From Actinomycetes bacterium (GTDB taxonomy: Bacteria; Actinomycetota; Acidimicrobiia; Acidimicrobiales; RAAP-2), in the NCBI GenBank assembly GCA_021810205.1, contig JAJZJC010000003.1:1-62178 (forward strand): 62,178 nucleotides of DNA, written 5' to 3'. Within the stretch, counting starts at the first letter, position 1. Each line of letters starts with the position of its first letter. Of the stretch, positions 22,272 to 30,728 are shown piece by piece. The translations under genes and the position numbers were made by a program. The notes under the pieces are model-generated. The model made no database searches. It was given only the letters and a program-made list of their open reading frames with translations, and was not told where the DNA came from.

Positions 22272-23456
22272 ATGGAACGACAGGCTGGTTCGAAGAGGCC
22301 GTCACGGCTTCGACGAGCGGTGTATGGCTTCAGCGCAGGAGTCCTCGGCGTCACCTTGAGCGTGGCCGTCGGTGGGGGAGTAGCCGGCGCCAGCGGTAGC
22401 CACAAGACCTCCAAGAAGAAGAGCACCGTCGTGTCGGCGACGATGAAGTACGAGATCGCCCACGCTGGGCAGCTCACGACGACGGCCTTTTGCGGCCACA
22501 AGAAGATCACCCTTGGCATCCTCGACGGCTTTGGAGTGAACGCCTGGTCGCAGGCGTCGATGGCGGCTGTCCGATCGGAAGCGGCCAAGTGCAAGAACGT
22601 GAAGCAGGTCGTCAACATCGCCGAGGGCACACTCGACAAGGCCATCTCCCAGATCGACAGCATGACCGCCCAAGGTGTGAACGCGCTCACCGTGATCCCG
22701 GACTTCGGCAAGTCGGAGCTGCCGGCGATCAAGGCCGCCACGCGTGCGGGTGTCAAGGTCGTCCCCTGGGCGGCAAACCCCGGGGGTCGGGACGGCAAGA
22801 CATACGTGAGCTACGTCGACTGGGTGCCGGCGTACTCGGGAACCCTGTTCGCCGAGTGGATGGTGAAGGCGCTGCACGGTCACGGCGATGTCGTAGAGCT
22901 TGGTGGTCCTGCGGGCAACCCGGTGTCGGCGTCGATCCTTGCCGCGGTCGTAAAGGTGTTCGCGAAGCATCCGGGAATGCACTTGCTCACTGGCACCACC
23001 AAGTGGCCGGCGACCACATGGACACCCGCCAAGGCTCAGCAGGTCGGTGCGTCGCTCGTGAGCGAGTTCCCAACCATCAACGGGGTCATCTCGACATACG
23101 GCACCGATGCCCTTTCCGTGATGCACGCGTTCCAAGCAGCGGGTCGACCGCTTCCCGCGGTGGCTGCAGCGACAGCAAACGGGCTCGGGTGCTTGTGGAA
23201 GTCGACACACGCCAAGCAGCCCCACTTCCAGCTTGCAACCGTCTCGACGCGCAACTGGCTCGGCCGGGTGGCCGCTCGGAAGGCCATCGCCGCAGCCGAG
23301 GGCGTCAAGGACACCGAACCGAACCTCTACAACCTCACCTTCTACGAGAACACGCTGACGGGGCTCACTCCGCACTGCACAGTGCACCAGCCGACCGACA
23401 GGTACCTCTCGGACGAACTTTCGCCGAAGGTGATCGCGAAGTACGGGAAGCCCTGA
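22272..23456 (+). CDS. Periplasmic-type sugar-binding protein of the ABC importer
   Basis: 394 aa from ATG 22272 (GTG 22269 adjoins; GGGAG 9 nt upstream). A Sec signal with basic start (RPSRLRRAVYGF), hydrophobic core (SAGVLGVTLSVAVGGGVAGA) and probable cleavage near AGA-SG. There is no lipobox cysteine, although most Gram-positive binding proteins are lipoproteins. The mature part resembles Peripla_BP_4 proteins: ITLGILDGFGVNAWSQASMAAVRSEAAK, AISQIDSMTAQGVNALTVIPDF, GGPAGNPVSASILAAV and NGVISTYGTDALSVMHAF. It delivers a sugar-like or nucleoside-like ligand to the permeases on either side. The ligand is unknown. Confidence 0.87.
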   Translation: MERQAGSKRPSRLRRAVYGFSAGVLGVTLSVAVGGGVAGASGSHKTSKKKSTVVSATMKYEIAHAGQLTTTAFCGHKKITLGILDGFGVNAWSQASMAAVRSEAAKCKNVKQVVNIAEGTLDKAISQIDSMTAQGVNALTVIPDFGKSELPAIKAATRAGVKVVPWAANPGGRDGKTYVSYVDWVPAYSGTLFAEWMVKALHGHGDVVELGGPAGNPVSASILAAVVKVFAKHPGMHLLTGTTKWPATTWTPAKAQQVGASLVSEFPTINGVISTYGTDALSVMHAFQAAGRPLPAVAAATANGLGCLWKSTHAKQPHFQLATVSTRNWLGRVAARKAIAAAEGVKDTEPNLYNLTFYENTLTGLTPHCTVHQPTDRYLSDELSPKVIAKYGKP

Positions 23457-23462
23457 AAGACG

Positions 23463-26042
23463 ATGCCTGCACCCGACGCTCTGCCGCAGCAGGCGACCAC
23501 TGCAGTCTCGCCGCAGGATCTGCAGACGCAGGCGAGCCCGCTGGTGACCCTCCGGCTCCTCGGGATCTGCAAGACCTTCGGTCGGCTCGTGGCCCTCGAC
23601 GACGTGTCGTTCGAGGTGCGACGCGGCGAGGTGCACGCCCTGCTCGGCGAGAACGGTGCAGGCAAGTCGACGTTGATGGCGGTGGCCGCGGGCGCGATCG
23701 CGCCCGATGCAGGGACGGTCGAGATCTGCGGCCACCGCCTCGAGCGCGGAGATCCCCGCGCTGCCCAGGCGATGGGATTGAGCGTGGTGTACCAGCATCC
23801 GTCGGTGGTGGACGACCTGACCGTCGCGGAGAACCTCGCACTCTCCGTGCCCAAGTTGGCGCGTCCTTCGTACCGCGGGCTCCACACGTGGGCATCTGAA
23901 CGCCTCGAGCTGGTCGACGCGCACATCGATCCACGGCGGCGCGCGGGGGAGCTCAGTGTCGCCGAACGTCAGCTCCTCGAGATCGCGAAGGCACTTGCCG
24001 CCGATGCGCGCGTGGTCGTGCTCGACGAGCCGACGGAGTCGCTGAGCGCGAGCGAGAGCCGAGAGCTGTTCGCGCAGATCGAACGAGTGCGCCGCAACGG
24101 AACGAGTGTCGTGTACATCTCACACCGTCTGCCGGAAGTGCGAAGAGTGGCTGAACGGATCACCGTCTTGCGCGACGGTCAGGTCCGTGCGACGGCCTAC
24201 GCGCAGGAGCTGTCCGACGACGAAGTCCTTGGCCTCATCGTGGGTCGCCCAGTGCAGCAGACGTTCCCAGCGAAGGCGACCTTCGCACAGCCAGGGGAGG
24301 AGCGCCCGACGGTCCTCGAGGTTGCCCATCTGAGCGGCCAAAAGCTTGCCGACGTCACCTTCTCTGTCAAAGAAGGAGAGATCATCGGTCTGGCTGGCGT
24401 CGAAGGAAACGGCCAGCGCGACGCAGTACGGGCGCTCGCGGGCCTTGTGGGCCACCATGGTGTCGTTCGGGTGCGATCGCGAGATGTCGACACGAAGAAC
24501 CCTTCTCGTGCACGCCGCGCAGGGATCGTGTACGTGCCCCACGATCGACACCGCGAGGGGCTCTTCGGCGCGATGTCGGTGAAGGAGAACCTCTCGCTCC
24601 TCGTGCTACGTGAAGTCGAGTCCGCAGGCGTGCTCCGGCGCGACCGTGAGCAGGCTTTCGCGGAGTCGCAGATCAAGGCGTTCGACATCAGGCCTTCGCG
24701 CACGGACATCGCGGCAGGCAACCTATCGGGGGGGAACCAGCAAAAGGTCGTCATGGCTAGGGCCATCGCCGCGGAGCCGACAGTCCTCTTGGCAGACGAG
24801 CCGTCGCGTGGAGTGGACGTCGGTGCGCGCATCGAGATCTACAACATCCTGCGACGCGTCGCGGACAAAGGGACGGCCGTCGTCATCGTCTCGGCTGATG
24901 CGATGGAGCTCGCTGGTCTGTGTGACCGTGTGCTCGTGTTCTCCCGCGGGCAGGTGGTCGAGACCTTGTCCGGTGACGACCTGACGGAGGAGCGCATCAC
25001 GGGTGCTGCCATCACGGCGAAGGTGGAACGCGCCGAGTCGAGCGTGCGCAGGCAACAGCAAGGCGTGCTCCGCCGCGCCGCACGAAGCGACGCCTCTCCT
25101 AGCGCGATCCTTGCCGTTCTCGTGATCGGACTCGCGTTGGGAACCGGTGTTGGGCACTCTCTGTTCTTCGGGGCGAGGAACGTGAACGACCTCCTGTTCC
25201 TCGCGACCATCTTGTGCCTCGGCGGGGTCGGGCAGTTGACCGTGCTGTTGCGTGGAAGTTTCGATCTGTCGGTCGGACCGATGATGGGGCTCACCGTCGT
25301 GATCATGTCGTTCTTCGCGACGTCGGGCTCTGGACTCACCGGACTCCTCGTCGGCGGGCTCGTGGCGGCAGCGGCTGGAGTGCTCGTCGGCGTGATCAAC
25401 GCGTTCTTCATCCGGAATCTCGGAATCGGGCCGGTCATTTCCACGATTGTCACCTACATCGGCCTGCAAGGAGTGTCCTTGCTGTTACGGCCACAGTCGG
25501 CGGGCCCGATCGGCACATCGGTCATCAACGCGGTACAGGTGAGTGCAGCGGCAATCCCGATCGTCTTCCTCGTGGCCGCGGCGATTGCGGTCGCGTGCGA
25601 GATGTACATACGGCGAACGCATCGCGGCAGGGAGCTGCGGGCCGTCGGTTCGGACGAACAGCGCGCCTTCCGCATGGGAGCGCACGTGGGACCCTCGTTG
25701 TTCCTGTCCCATGTCGTGTGCTCACTGTTCGCGGTGGGTGCGGGGATCCTCCTGACGACCCAAGTGGGTATCGGCGACCCGACCATCGGGGCGAGCTACA
25801 CGCTGACGACCCTTGCGGCTGCGGTGCTCGGAGGCGCGAGCATCTTTGGAGGGCGCGGCTCCTACGTCGGCGCGTTCCTTGGTGCCCTCTTGATCCAGGA
25901 GGCGATCACCTCGACGTCGTTCTTGGGATTGCCTCAGGCGTGGTCGGAATGGCTGCCCGGCGTGCTGATCCTCGGCGGTGCCGCCCTCTACTCTCGCTTG
26001 CGCACGCAGGCGTCGGGCGACGCGGTGGCGGAGCTCGTATAG
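23463..26042 (+). CDS. ABC importer fusion: double ATPase (RbsA-type) joined to a permease
   Basis: 859 aa from ATG 23463, 7 bp after the binding-protein gene. Residues about 28-265 form ATPase 1 with Walker A GENGAGKST, signature LSVAERQ and Walker B VVVLDEPT. About 285-520 form ATPase 2 with a degenerate Walker A (GVEGNGQRD), signature LSGGNQQK and VLLADEPSRGVDVGAR, as in RbsA/MglA. From about 555 to 850 there is a complete RbsC-like permease (GQLTVLLRGSFDLSVGPMMGL, GVINAFFIRNLGIGPVISTI, GSDEQRAFRMGAHVG, LGGASIFGGRGSYVGAFLGA). The family norm is separate ATPase and permease genes, so this is a true domain fusion. With the separate permease at 21080 it implies a heterodimeric channel. Confidence 0.92.
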   Translation: MPAPDALPQQATTAVSPQDLQTQASPLVTLRLLGICKTFGRLVALDDVSFEVRRGEVHALLGENGAGKSTLMAVAAGAIAPDAGTVEICGHRLERGDPRAAQAMGLSVVYQHPSVVDDLTVAENLALSVPKLARPSYRGLHTWASERLELVDAHIDPRRRAGELSVAERQLLEIAKALAADARVVVLDEPTESLSASESRELFAQIERVRRNGTSVVYISHRLPEVRRVAERITVLRDGQVRATAYAQELSDDEVLGLIVGRPVQQTFPAKATFAQPGEERPTVLEVAHLSGQKLADVTFSVKEGEIIGLAGVEGNGQRDAVRALAGLVGHHGVVRVRSRDVDTKNPSRARRAGIVYVPHDRHREGLFGAMSVKENLSLLVLREVESAGVLRRDREQAFAESQIKAFDIRPSRTDIAAGNLSGGNQQKVVMARAIAAEPTVLLADEPSRGVDVGARIEIYNILRRVADKGTAVVIVSADAMELAGLCDRVLVFSRGQVVETLSGDDLTEERITGAAITAKVERAESSVRRQQQGVLRRAARSDASPSAILAVLVIGLALGTGVGHSLFFGARNVNDLLFLATILCLGGVGQLTVLLRGSFDLSVGPMMGLTVVIMSFFATSGSGLTGLLVGGLVAAAAGVLVGVINAFFIRNLGIGPVISTIVTYIGLQGVSLLLRPQSAGPIGTSVINAVQVSAAAIPIVFLVAAAIAVACEMYIRRTHRGRELRAVGSDEQRAFRMGAHVGPSLFLSHVVCSLFAVGAGILLTTQVGIGDPTIGASYTLTTLAAAVLGGASIFGGRGSYVGAFLGALLIQEAITSTSFLGLPQAWSEWLPGVLILGGAALYSRLRTQASGDAVAELV

Positions 26043-26174
26043 CGGCGCCGGTGGATCAGCGCGCTGCGGTGCGAGGCGCATGAGCGAGAAGAGCCTTGCC
26101 CGCGCCGGCGCGCGTCGTTCCCTGGCCGCGGTCGCCTCCATGCTCGAGACCGCCTACGGCGAGCTCTTCGCCTC

Positions 26175-27155
26175 TCAGCGACGACTTGCGAGGGTGAGCA
26201 GGAACTCGCCGTCCTCGGCGCCCCACTGGTTCTCGACGGAGAACCGTGCGTCATCGAGCTCCGCGGCAAGACCCTCGGGCGTGAACTTCGCGCTGATCTC
26301 GGTGAGGAGCTCCTCTCCAGCGTCGAACTCCACCGTCATGTCCAGTGCCTCGACGTGGACGCGCTGCGAGCCGATTGCCCGGAGCCGCATCTCGATCCAC
26401 TGCGCGTGCTCGTTCCACTGGGCCACGTGGGCGAAGTGCTCGGGCACGAAGTTCGCGTCGAGCGAGCGGTTCATCACTCGCAGCACGTTCCGGTTGAATT
26501 CCGCGGTGACCCCGGCACTGTCGTCGTAGGCGGCGACGATGCGTCGAGGGTCCTTCACCAGGTCGGCCCCCACGAGGGCGTGGTCGCCCGGTGCCAACGT
26601 CGCGCGCAACGCCTGGAAGAACCGCGCGCGCTGCGTAGGCACGAGATTGCCGATCGTCCCTCCCAAGAACGCGACCAGACGCGTGCCAGTGGTCGGGATC
26701 CGGTCGAGATGGCGGAGGAAGTCACCGATGACCGCGTGGATGTGCAGACCGTCGTACTCACTTGCGAGTGACGCTGCTGCGTCCTCCAAGAATTCCGCGC
26801 TGACGTCGAAGGGAACGTACCGGCGGAGGGTGCCCAGCTCTTTCATGGCGTCGAGCAGGATCCGCGTCTTCTCGCACGATCCGGCACCGAGCTCGACGAG
26901 GGTGTCGGCACCGGCCAGTGATGCGATCTCGACCGCGTGGGCCTCGAGGAGCGCGCGTTCGGTCCGGGTGGGGTAGTACTCGGGCAGCTTGGTGATCTCC
27001 TCGAAGAGCCTGCTGCCCTCCTCGTCGTAGAACCACGTCGGGGGGATCGCTTTGGGTCGGCGGCACAGCCCGTCGCGCACGTCGTGCTCGAGCGCGGCGC
27101 GCATGTCGTCGTCGCGGAGGTGGACGTCGACGGTGATCGCAGAGAGCGCGGGCAC
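26175..27155 (-). CDS. egtD: L-histidine N-alpha-methyltransferase (ergothioneine biosynthesis)
   Basis: 326 aa from GTG 27155. The sequence is a full-length EgtD: AIPPTWFYDEEGSRLFEEITKLPEYYPTRTE, SAM site VELGAGSCEKTRILLDA, YVPFDVSAEFL, FLGGTIGNL, LVGADLVKD and the histidine-binding Tyr/Asn region AYDDSAGVTAEFNRNVLRVMN. It trimethylates histidine to hercynine with three SAM. It lies 3 bp after egtB on the same strand. No egtA, egtC or egtE is nearby. The 132 bp between its end and the importer fusion contain only a poor plus-strand ORF, which I do not count as a gene. Confidence 0.94.
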   Translation of the reverse strand: MPALSAITVDVHLRDDDMRAALEHDVRDGLCRRPKAIPPTWFYDEEGSRLFEEITKLPEYYPTRTERALLEAHAVEIASLAGADTLVELGAGSCEKTRILLDAMKELGTLRRYVPFDVSAEFLEDAAASLASEYDGLHIHAVIGDFLRHLDRIPTTGTRLVAFLGGTIGNLVPTQRARFFQALRATLAPGDHALVGADLVKDPRRIVAAYDDSAGVTAEFNRNVLRVMNRSLDANFVPEHFAHVAQWNEHAQWIEMRLRAIGSQRVHVEALDMTVEFDAGEELLTEISAKFTPEGLAAELDDARFSVENQWGAEDGEFLLTLASRR

Positions 27156-27158
27156 CGC

Positions 27159-28424
27159 CTAGAGGTCCCGGGCGAGCCGCAGGCCCGCGAACACCCAGCG
27201 AGCGGAGGCGGGGAAGAAGTTCCGGTAAGTGAGGCGGGAGTGGGCCGGCGGCGTGATGCACGCGCTCCCGCGTAGAACTTGCTGGTTCACCATGAACTTG
27301 CCGTTGTACTCGCCGACCGCGCCGGGGGCGGTGCGGAACCCCGGGTACGGGCTGTAGCTGCTCGACGTCCATTGCCACACCGCGCCGAAGAGCTGGGCCC
27401 CGGCGGTGGCATCTGGGTGGAGCGCGTGCTGCTCGGGCGCGAGATCCTCACGACTGCGATGTATGCCCGCGGCGAACGTCTCCCATTCGGCCTCAGTGGG
27501 GAGCCGTGCTCCGCTCCAGCGGGCGAAGGCGTCGGCCTCGAAGTAGCTGACGTGGACGACGGGAGCCGCCGGATCGACCGGGCGGCGCCCGAAGAGGGTG
27601 AAGACGCCGGTGTCGTCCCAGTACAGCGGAGCGTGCCAGCCCTGTGCCTGCGCGCTCGCCCAACCTTCGGAGAGCCAGAGCTCGGGACGTTGGTACCCGC
27701 CGTCCTCGATGAATTCCTGCCAGTCTCCGCAGGTGACGAGTCGGTCGCCGATCGCGTGCGGGACCAGCTGGACGACGTGACGCGGCGACTCGTTGTCGAA
27801 CGAGAAGCCACCTCCTCGGTGGCCGATCTCGACGGGACCCCCGGGATGCTCGACCCACTGGGGCTTCTCGGGGTCCGGGGATGCCACGCACGCCGCCGTG
27901 CTGGCGTACGCAGGCTCCAGGGGACTGCGCGACAGCACGTGCTTGATGTCCATGAGCAACAGCTCTTGATGCTGCTGCTCATGGTTGAGCCCGAGCTCGA
28001 CGAGGTCGAGGGACTCGGGGCTGAGCGCCTGGTCGAGAAGCTGGGCCATCGCCGCGTCGACGTGGCGGCGGTACTCGGCGACCTCGATCGTCCCGGGCCG
28101 GGAGACGAGGCCCCGTTCCGCTCGCGGGTACCGGTCCCCGGCGGCCTCATAGTACGAGTTGAAGATGTACGCGTATGCGGGGTGCGCCACGCGGTAGCCC
28201 GCCAGCTCGGGGCGAAGCAAGAAGGTCTCGAAGAACCAAGACGTGTGGCCGCGGTGCCACTTCGTCGGGCTCACGTCAGGCATCGACTGGACGGTCTGGT
28301 CCTCGGGGGAGAGGGGCGCGGCGAGCTGCTCGGTGAAGGAGCGCACCGACTCGTAGGCGGCGCGCAACGCGCGCTGACGCCGATCGGCCGATGTCGGGTG
28401 CGACTCTGTGACGGATCGGACCAC
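27159..28424 (-). CDS. egtB: Hercynine oxygenase / sulfoxide synthase (ergothioneine biosynthesis)
   Basis: 421 aa from GTG 28424 (GAAGGG upstream). N-terminal DinB-like iron domain: WHRGHTSWFFETF and later LNHEQQHQELLLMDIKH, giving the three-histidine iron facial site. C-terminal formylglycine-synthase-like domain: RLPTEAEWETFA, GAVWQWTSSSYSPYPGF, QQVLRGSACITPPAHSRLTYRNFFPASARWVFAGLRLARD. It couples hercynine to a thiol using O2. The NFF after TYR replaces the NWD found in mycobacterial EgtB, whose Asp helps hold gamma-glutamylcysteine. This suggests a cysteine-using type, in keeping with the lack of egtA and egtC nearby (inference). Confidence 0.93.
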   Translation of the reverse strand: MVRSVTESHPTSADRRQRALRAAYESVRSFTEQLAAPLSPEDQTVQSMPDVSPTKWHRGHTSWFFETFLLRPELAGYRVAHPAYAYIFNSYYEAAGDRYPRAERGLVSRPGTIEVAEYRRHVDAAMAQLLDQALSPESLDLVELGLNHEQQHQELLLMDIKHVLSRSPLEPAYASTAACVASPDPEKPQWVEHPGGPVEIGHRGGGFSFDNESPRHVVQLVPHAIGDRLVTCGDWQEFIEDGGYQRPELWLSEGWASAQAQGWHAPLYWDDTGVFTLFGRRPVDPAAPVVHVSYFEADAFARWSGARLPTEAEWETFAAGIHRSREDLAPEQHALHPDATAGAQLFGAVWQWTSSSYSPYPGFRTAPGAVGEYNGKFMVNQQVLRGSACITPPAHSRLTYRNFFPASARWVFAGLRLARDL

Positions 28425-28573
28425 TCCGCACCATCCCTTCGATCACACGCACGCACGTGCAGGCGTGAGCGTCGTTGGTCCCCCTTCTGCTTGTCCACAA
28501 GGTAGTCGGCACTCCCGGTTCCCGCGCGCTCGCGTCCCGAGCTGAGCGGCGGGGCCCCGGTTACGCTCAGCGC

Positions 28574-29869
28574 GTGGACGGCGCAGGGAGCCCGGGCCCG
28601 GCACGCGACGACCTCGCGCGCGGCCACGCGGACAGTGTGGTCGGGGCCGGTGGAGCGGCCGTTGTCGCCGGACTTCCTGCCACGTCCATCCCTGCCACTT
28701 CCATCCCTGCCACGTCCAGCTCCCACGAAGGCGCCGGTCGGACGACGTGGGGGTGGTGGGGCAGTACGACGATCGTTGCGCTCGGCGCCTACGCCATGGG
28801 GCTCGTCGCGTTGTGGCAGGCGGCCTACATCACGCATGCAACCGTCGCCGCGACGGCCGACAAGTGGGACGGGGCGTGGTACTACGAGATCTCTCGGCTG
28901 GGCTACGTCTCGGCGCTCCCGCGCCCAGGGGGCGCCTACGCGGCGCTACGGCCCGCGTTCTTCCCTGGGCTCCCCCTCGTCGAGCACGTCACCCACGCGG
29001 TGGTCGGCGGCCCGCCAGCCAGGAGCATCCTGTTGCTGGGGGCGATCGCGCTCGTCGCGTCCTGCCTGCTGTTCCGGGCGCTCGTCGCCCGGATGTTCGA
29101 CGAGGCGGCAGCGTGGCGGGCGACGATCCTCTTCGCCTTCTTCCCGGGCGGCTACGTCTTCATCTACGGCTACAGCGAGCTACTCGAGATCCCGCTCGCG
29201 CTGCTCGTCCTCTACGCCATCCGTCGCCGGTGGTACGTGCTCGCCGGGGTGGCGACGCTCGCGGCGACGGGCACCCGGCTCCTCGGGGTAGCGCTCGTCG
29301 TCGCATTGATGATCGCAGCGGTGCGCGAGGTGCTCGCCGGACCCGCGGGCAGCGCTCAGGAACGGCGCCACGTCGCCGCCGCGCTCGCGAGCCCGTTGGT
29401 GGGTGCCGCGGGGTTGGTCGGCTACATGGTCTTCTTGAAGGAGCGGACCGGTCGATTCCTCACGTTCGTGACAGCCGAGCGGGTGGGCTGGCGCAACACG
29501 GTCGATGTCGCAGCGCCGTACCACGCGCTGCTCGCCTTCTTCGCCCACCCGCTCGGCCCTCCGTGGACGACGGTGGACGGGATCGGGGTGATCGTCGTAG
29601 GGGTGAGCATCGTGTACCTCGCCGTCGGCGGGCGCCGGTGGTTGCGCCTCGAGGAGCTCGCCTACGCCGTTCTCGTCCTCCTCGCCTGGCTCTGCACCTC
29701 GAACACCGGGGCCTGGTTCCGTTTCGTGCTCGCGGCGTTCCCCCTGATCGCCCTCGTCGGCGCACGCCTCGATGGGCGCTACGTACCCGCGCTGGCGTGC
29801 CTGGGCGCGGCGCTCCTCGGGATCCTCGTGGTGCTCTTCGGCACCCCTGCGTTCACGTTCGCGCCGTAG
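28574..29869 (+). CDS. PIG-V-like mannosyltransferase, multi-pass membrane protein
   Basis: 431 aa from GTG 28574. A soluble N-terminus with three PATS(I/S) repeats is followed by about ten membrane helices. ADKWDGAWYYEISRLGYV (W-D-x-x-W-Y) is the catalytic loop motif of PIG-V/GPI mannosyltransferase II relatives, and LRPAFFPGLPL and FFPGGYVFIYGYSE fit the GT-C fold. In actinobacteria such proteins add mannose from polyprenyl-phosphate to lipids or proteins on the outer face. The start is chosen because a TACGCT hexamer ends 6 nt before GTG 28574, as for a leaderless mRNA; no ribosome site exists. The track's ATG 28475 would lie in GC-rich intergenic sequence. Confidence 0.75.
   Translation: MDGAGSPGPARDDLARGHADSVVGAGGAAVVAGLPATSIPATSIPATSSSHEGAGRTTWGWWGSTTIVALGAYAMGLVALWQAAYITHATVAATADKWDGAWYYEISRLGYVSALPRPGGAYAALRPAFFPGLPLVEHVTHAVVGGPPARSILLLGAIALVASCLLFRALVARMFDEAAAWRATILFAFFPGGYVFIYGYSELLEIPLALLVLYAIRRRWYVLAGVATLAATGTRLLGVALVVALMIAAVREVLAGPAGSAQERRHVAAALASPLVGAAGLVGYMVFLKERTGRFLTFVTAERVGWRNTVDVAAPYHALLAFFAHPLGPPWTTVDGIGVIVVGVSIVYLAVGGRRWLRLEELAYAVLVLLAWLCTSNTGAWFRFVLAAFPLIALVGARLDGRYVPALACLGAALLGILVVLFGTPAFTFAP
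28676..28720 (+). repeat. Three tandem 15-bp units coding PATS(I/S)
   Basis: CCTGCCACGTCCATC, CCTGCCACTTCCATC, CCTGCCACGTCCAGC in frame in the N-terminal soluble part of the mannosyltransferase-like protein. Confidence 0.85.
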
Positions 29870-29989
29870 TCGGGACGCGCACCGTTTAGGGTGGTCGAAC
29901 GGATGCCGCACGGTGCGGATCAGCCACATTGCAGGTGGGTGTTGCACGCCGGTGGGCGACGGCACCTGAAGAGATGCGAGGAGTGCGTG

Positions 29990-30643
29990 ATGGGTCTGTT
30001 CACCGATCGCAAGACGCAGATGGTCGGACCTGATGAGTCGCTCCCGGGACGAGCGCGCCCATTGGCCGTCCCCGAGCGCCACGAAGTGCTCGGGACGCCG
30101 CTCGTGCCGCCGTTCCCATCGGGGACCGAGAAGGCGGTGTTCGCGATGGGCTGTTTCTGGGGCGCAGAGCGCAAGCTCTGGCAGCTCCACGGCGTCTATA
30201 CGACCGCGGTTGGTTACAGCGGGGGCTTCACGCCGAACCCGACGTACGAAGAGGTGTGCTCGGGGCTCACGGGGCATGCCGAATGCGTGCTGTGCGTGTT
30301 CCATCCCACCCAGGTGAGCTACGAAGAGCTCCTCGCCCAATTCTTCGAAGGCCATGATCCGACGCAGGGTATGCGCCAGGGCAACGACGTCGGGACCCAG
30401 TACCGCTCGGCGGTCTATGGATGCTCCGACGCTCAGCTCGAGGCCGCGCGCGCTGCCGTCAGTCGCTATCAAGCGCTGCTCTCGAGCGCGGGCTACGGCG
30501 TGATCACTACCGAGCTCGCGCCGGCAGGACCCTTCTATTACGCTGAGGACTACCACCAGCAGTACCTGGCGAAGAACCCCAACGGCTACTGCGGGCTCGG
30601 GGGGACCGGGGTGGCCTGTCCCGTGGGCGTGGTCGGGCGGTAG
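29990..30643 (+). CDS. msrA: Peptide methionine sulfoxide reductase A
   Basis: 217 aa from ATG 29990, with GCGAGGAG 6 nt upstream. Catalytic GCFWG (Cys at about residue 55), [48 protein letters not shown] and the C-terminal resolving-cysteine region [14 protein letters not shown]. The first 40 residues ([14 protein letters not shown]...) are the extra N-terminal strand seen in the longer actinobacterial/E. coli form. It repairs S-methionine sulfoxide in proteins using thioredoxin. A TTTAGGGT near 29886 is a likely -10, giving a leader of about 100 nt. With ergothioneine genes nearby the region has an oxidative-stress flavour. Confidence 0.95.
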   Translation: MGLFTDRKTQMVGPDESLPGRARPLAVPERHEVLGTPLVPPFPSGTEKAVFAMGCFWGAERKLWQLHGVYTTAVGYSGGFTPNPTYEEVCSGLTGHAECVLCVFHPTQVSYEELLAQFFEGHDPTQGMRQGNDVGTQYRSAVYGCSDAQLEAARAAVSRYQALLSSAGYGVITTELAPAGPFYYAEDYHQQYLAKNPNGYCGLGGTGVACPVGVVGR

Positions 30644-30689
30644 GTCCGGAGGGCTGGTGCGCCCGTCGATCGGCAGCGCTGTCCGTCCG

Positions 30690-30715
30690 TCGAGTCCCGG
30701 TGGCCGGGCACTCGA
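30690..30715. terminator. Hairpin between convergent msrA and nitronate monooxygenase genes
   Basis: TCGAGTCCCGG-TGG-CCGGGCACTCGA: near-perfect 11-12 bp arms with one bulged base, between two convergent stops. Probably a bidirectional terminator. Confidence 0.55.
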
Positions 30716-30728
30716 TCGGATTGCCCTC

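Noticed and set aside
26079-26529. Plus-strand ORF after the ABC fusion
   Set aside because: Mostly antisense to egtD; only the first 30 residues are free and carry no ribosome site.
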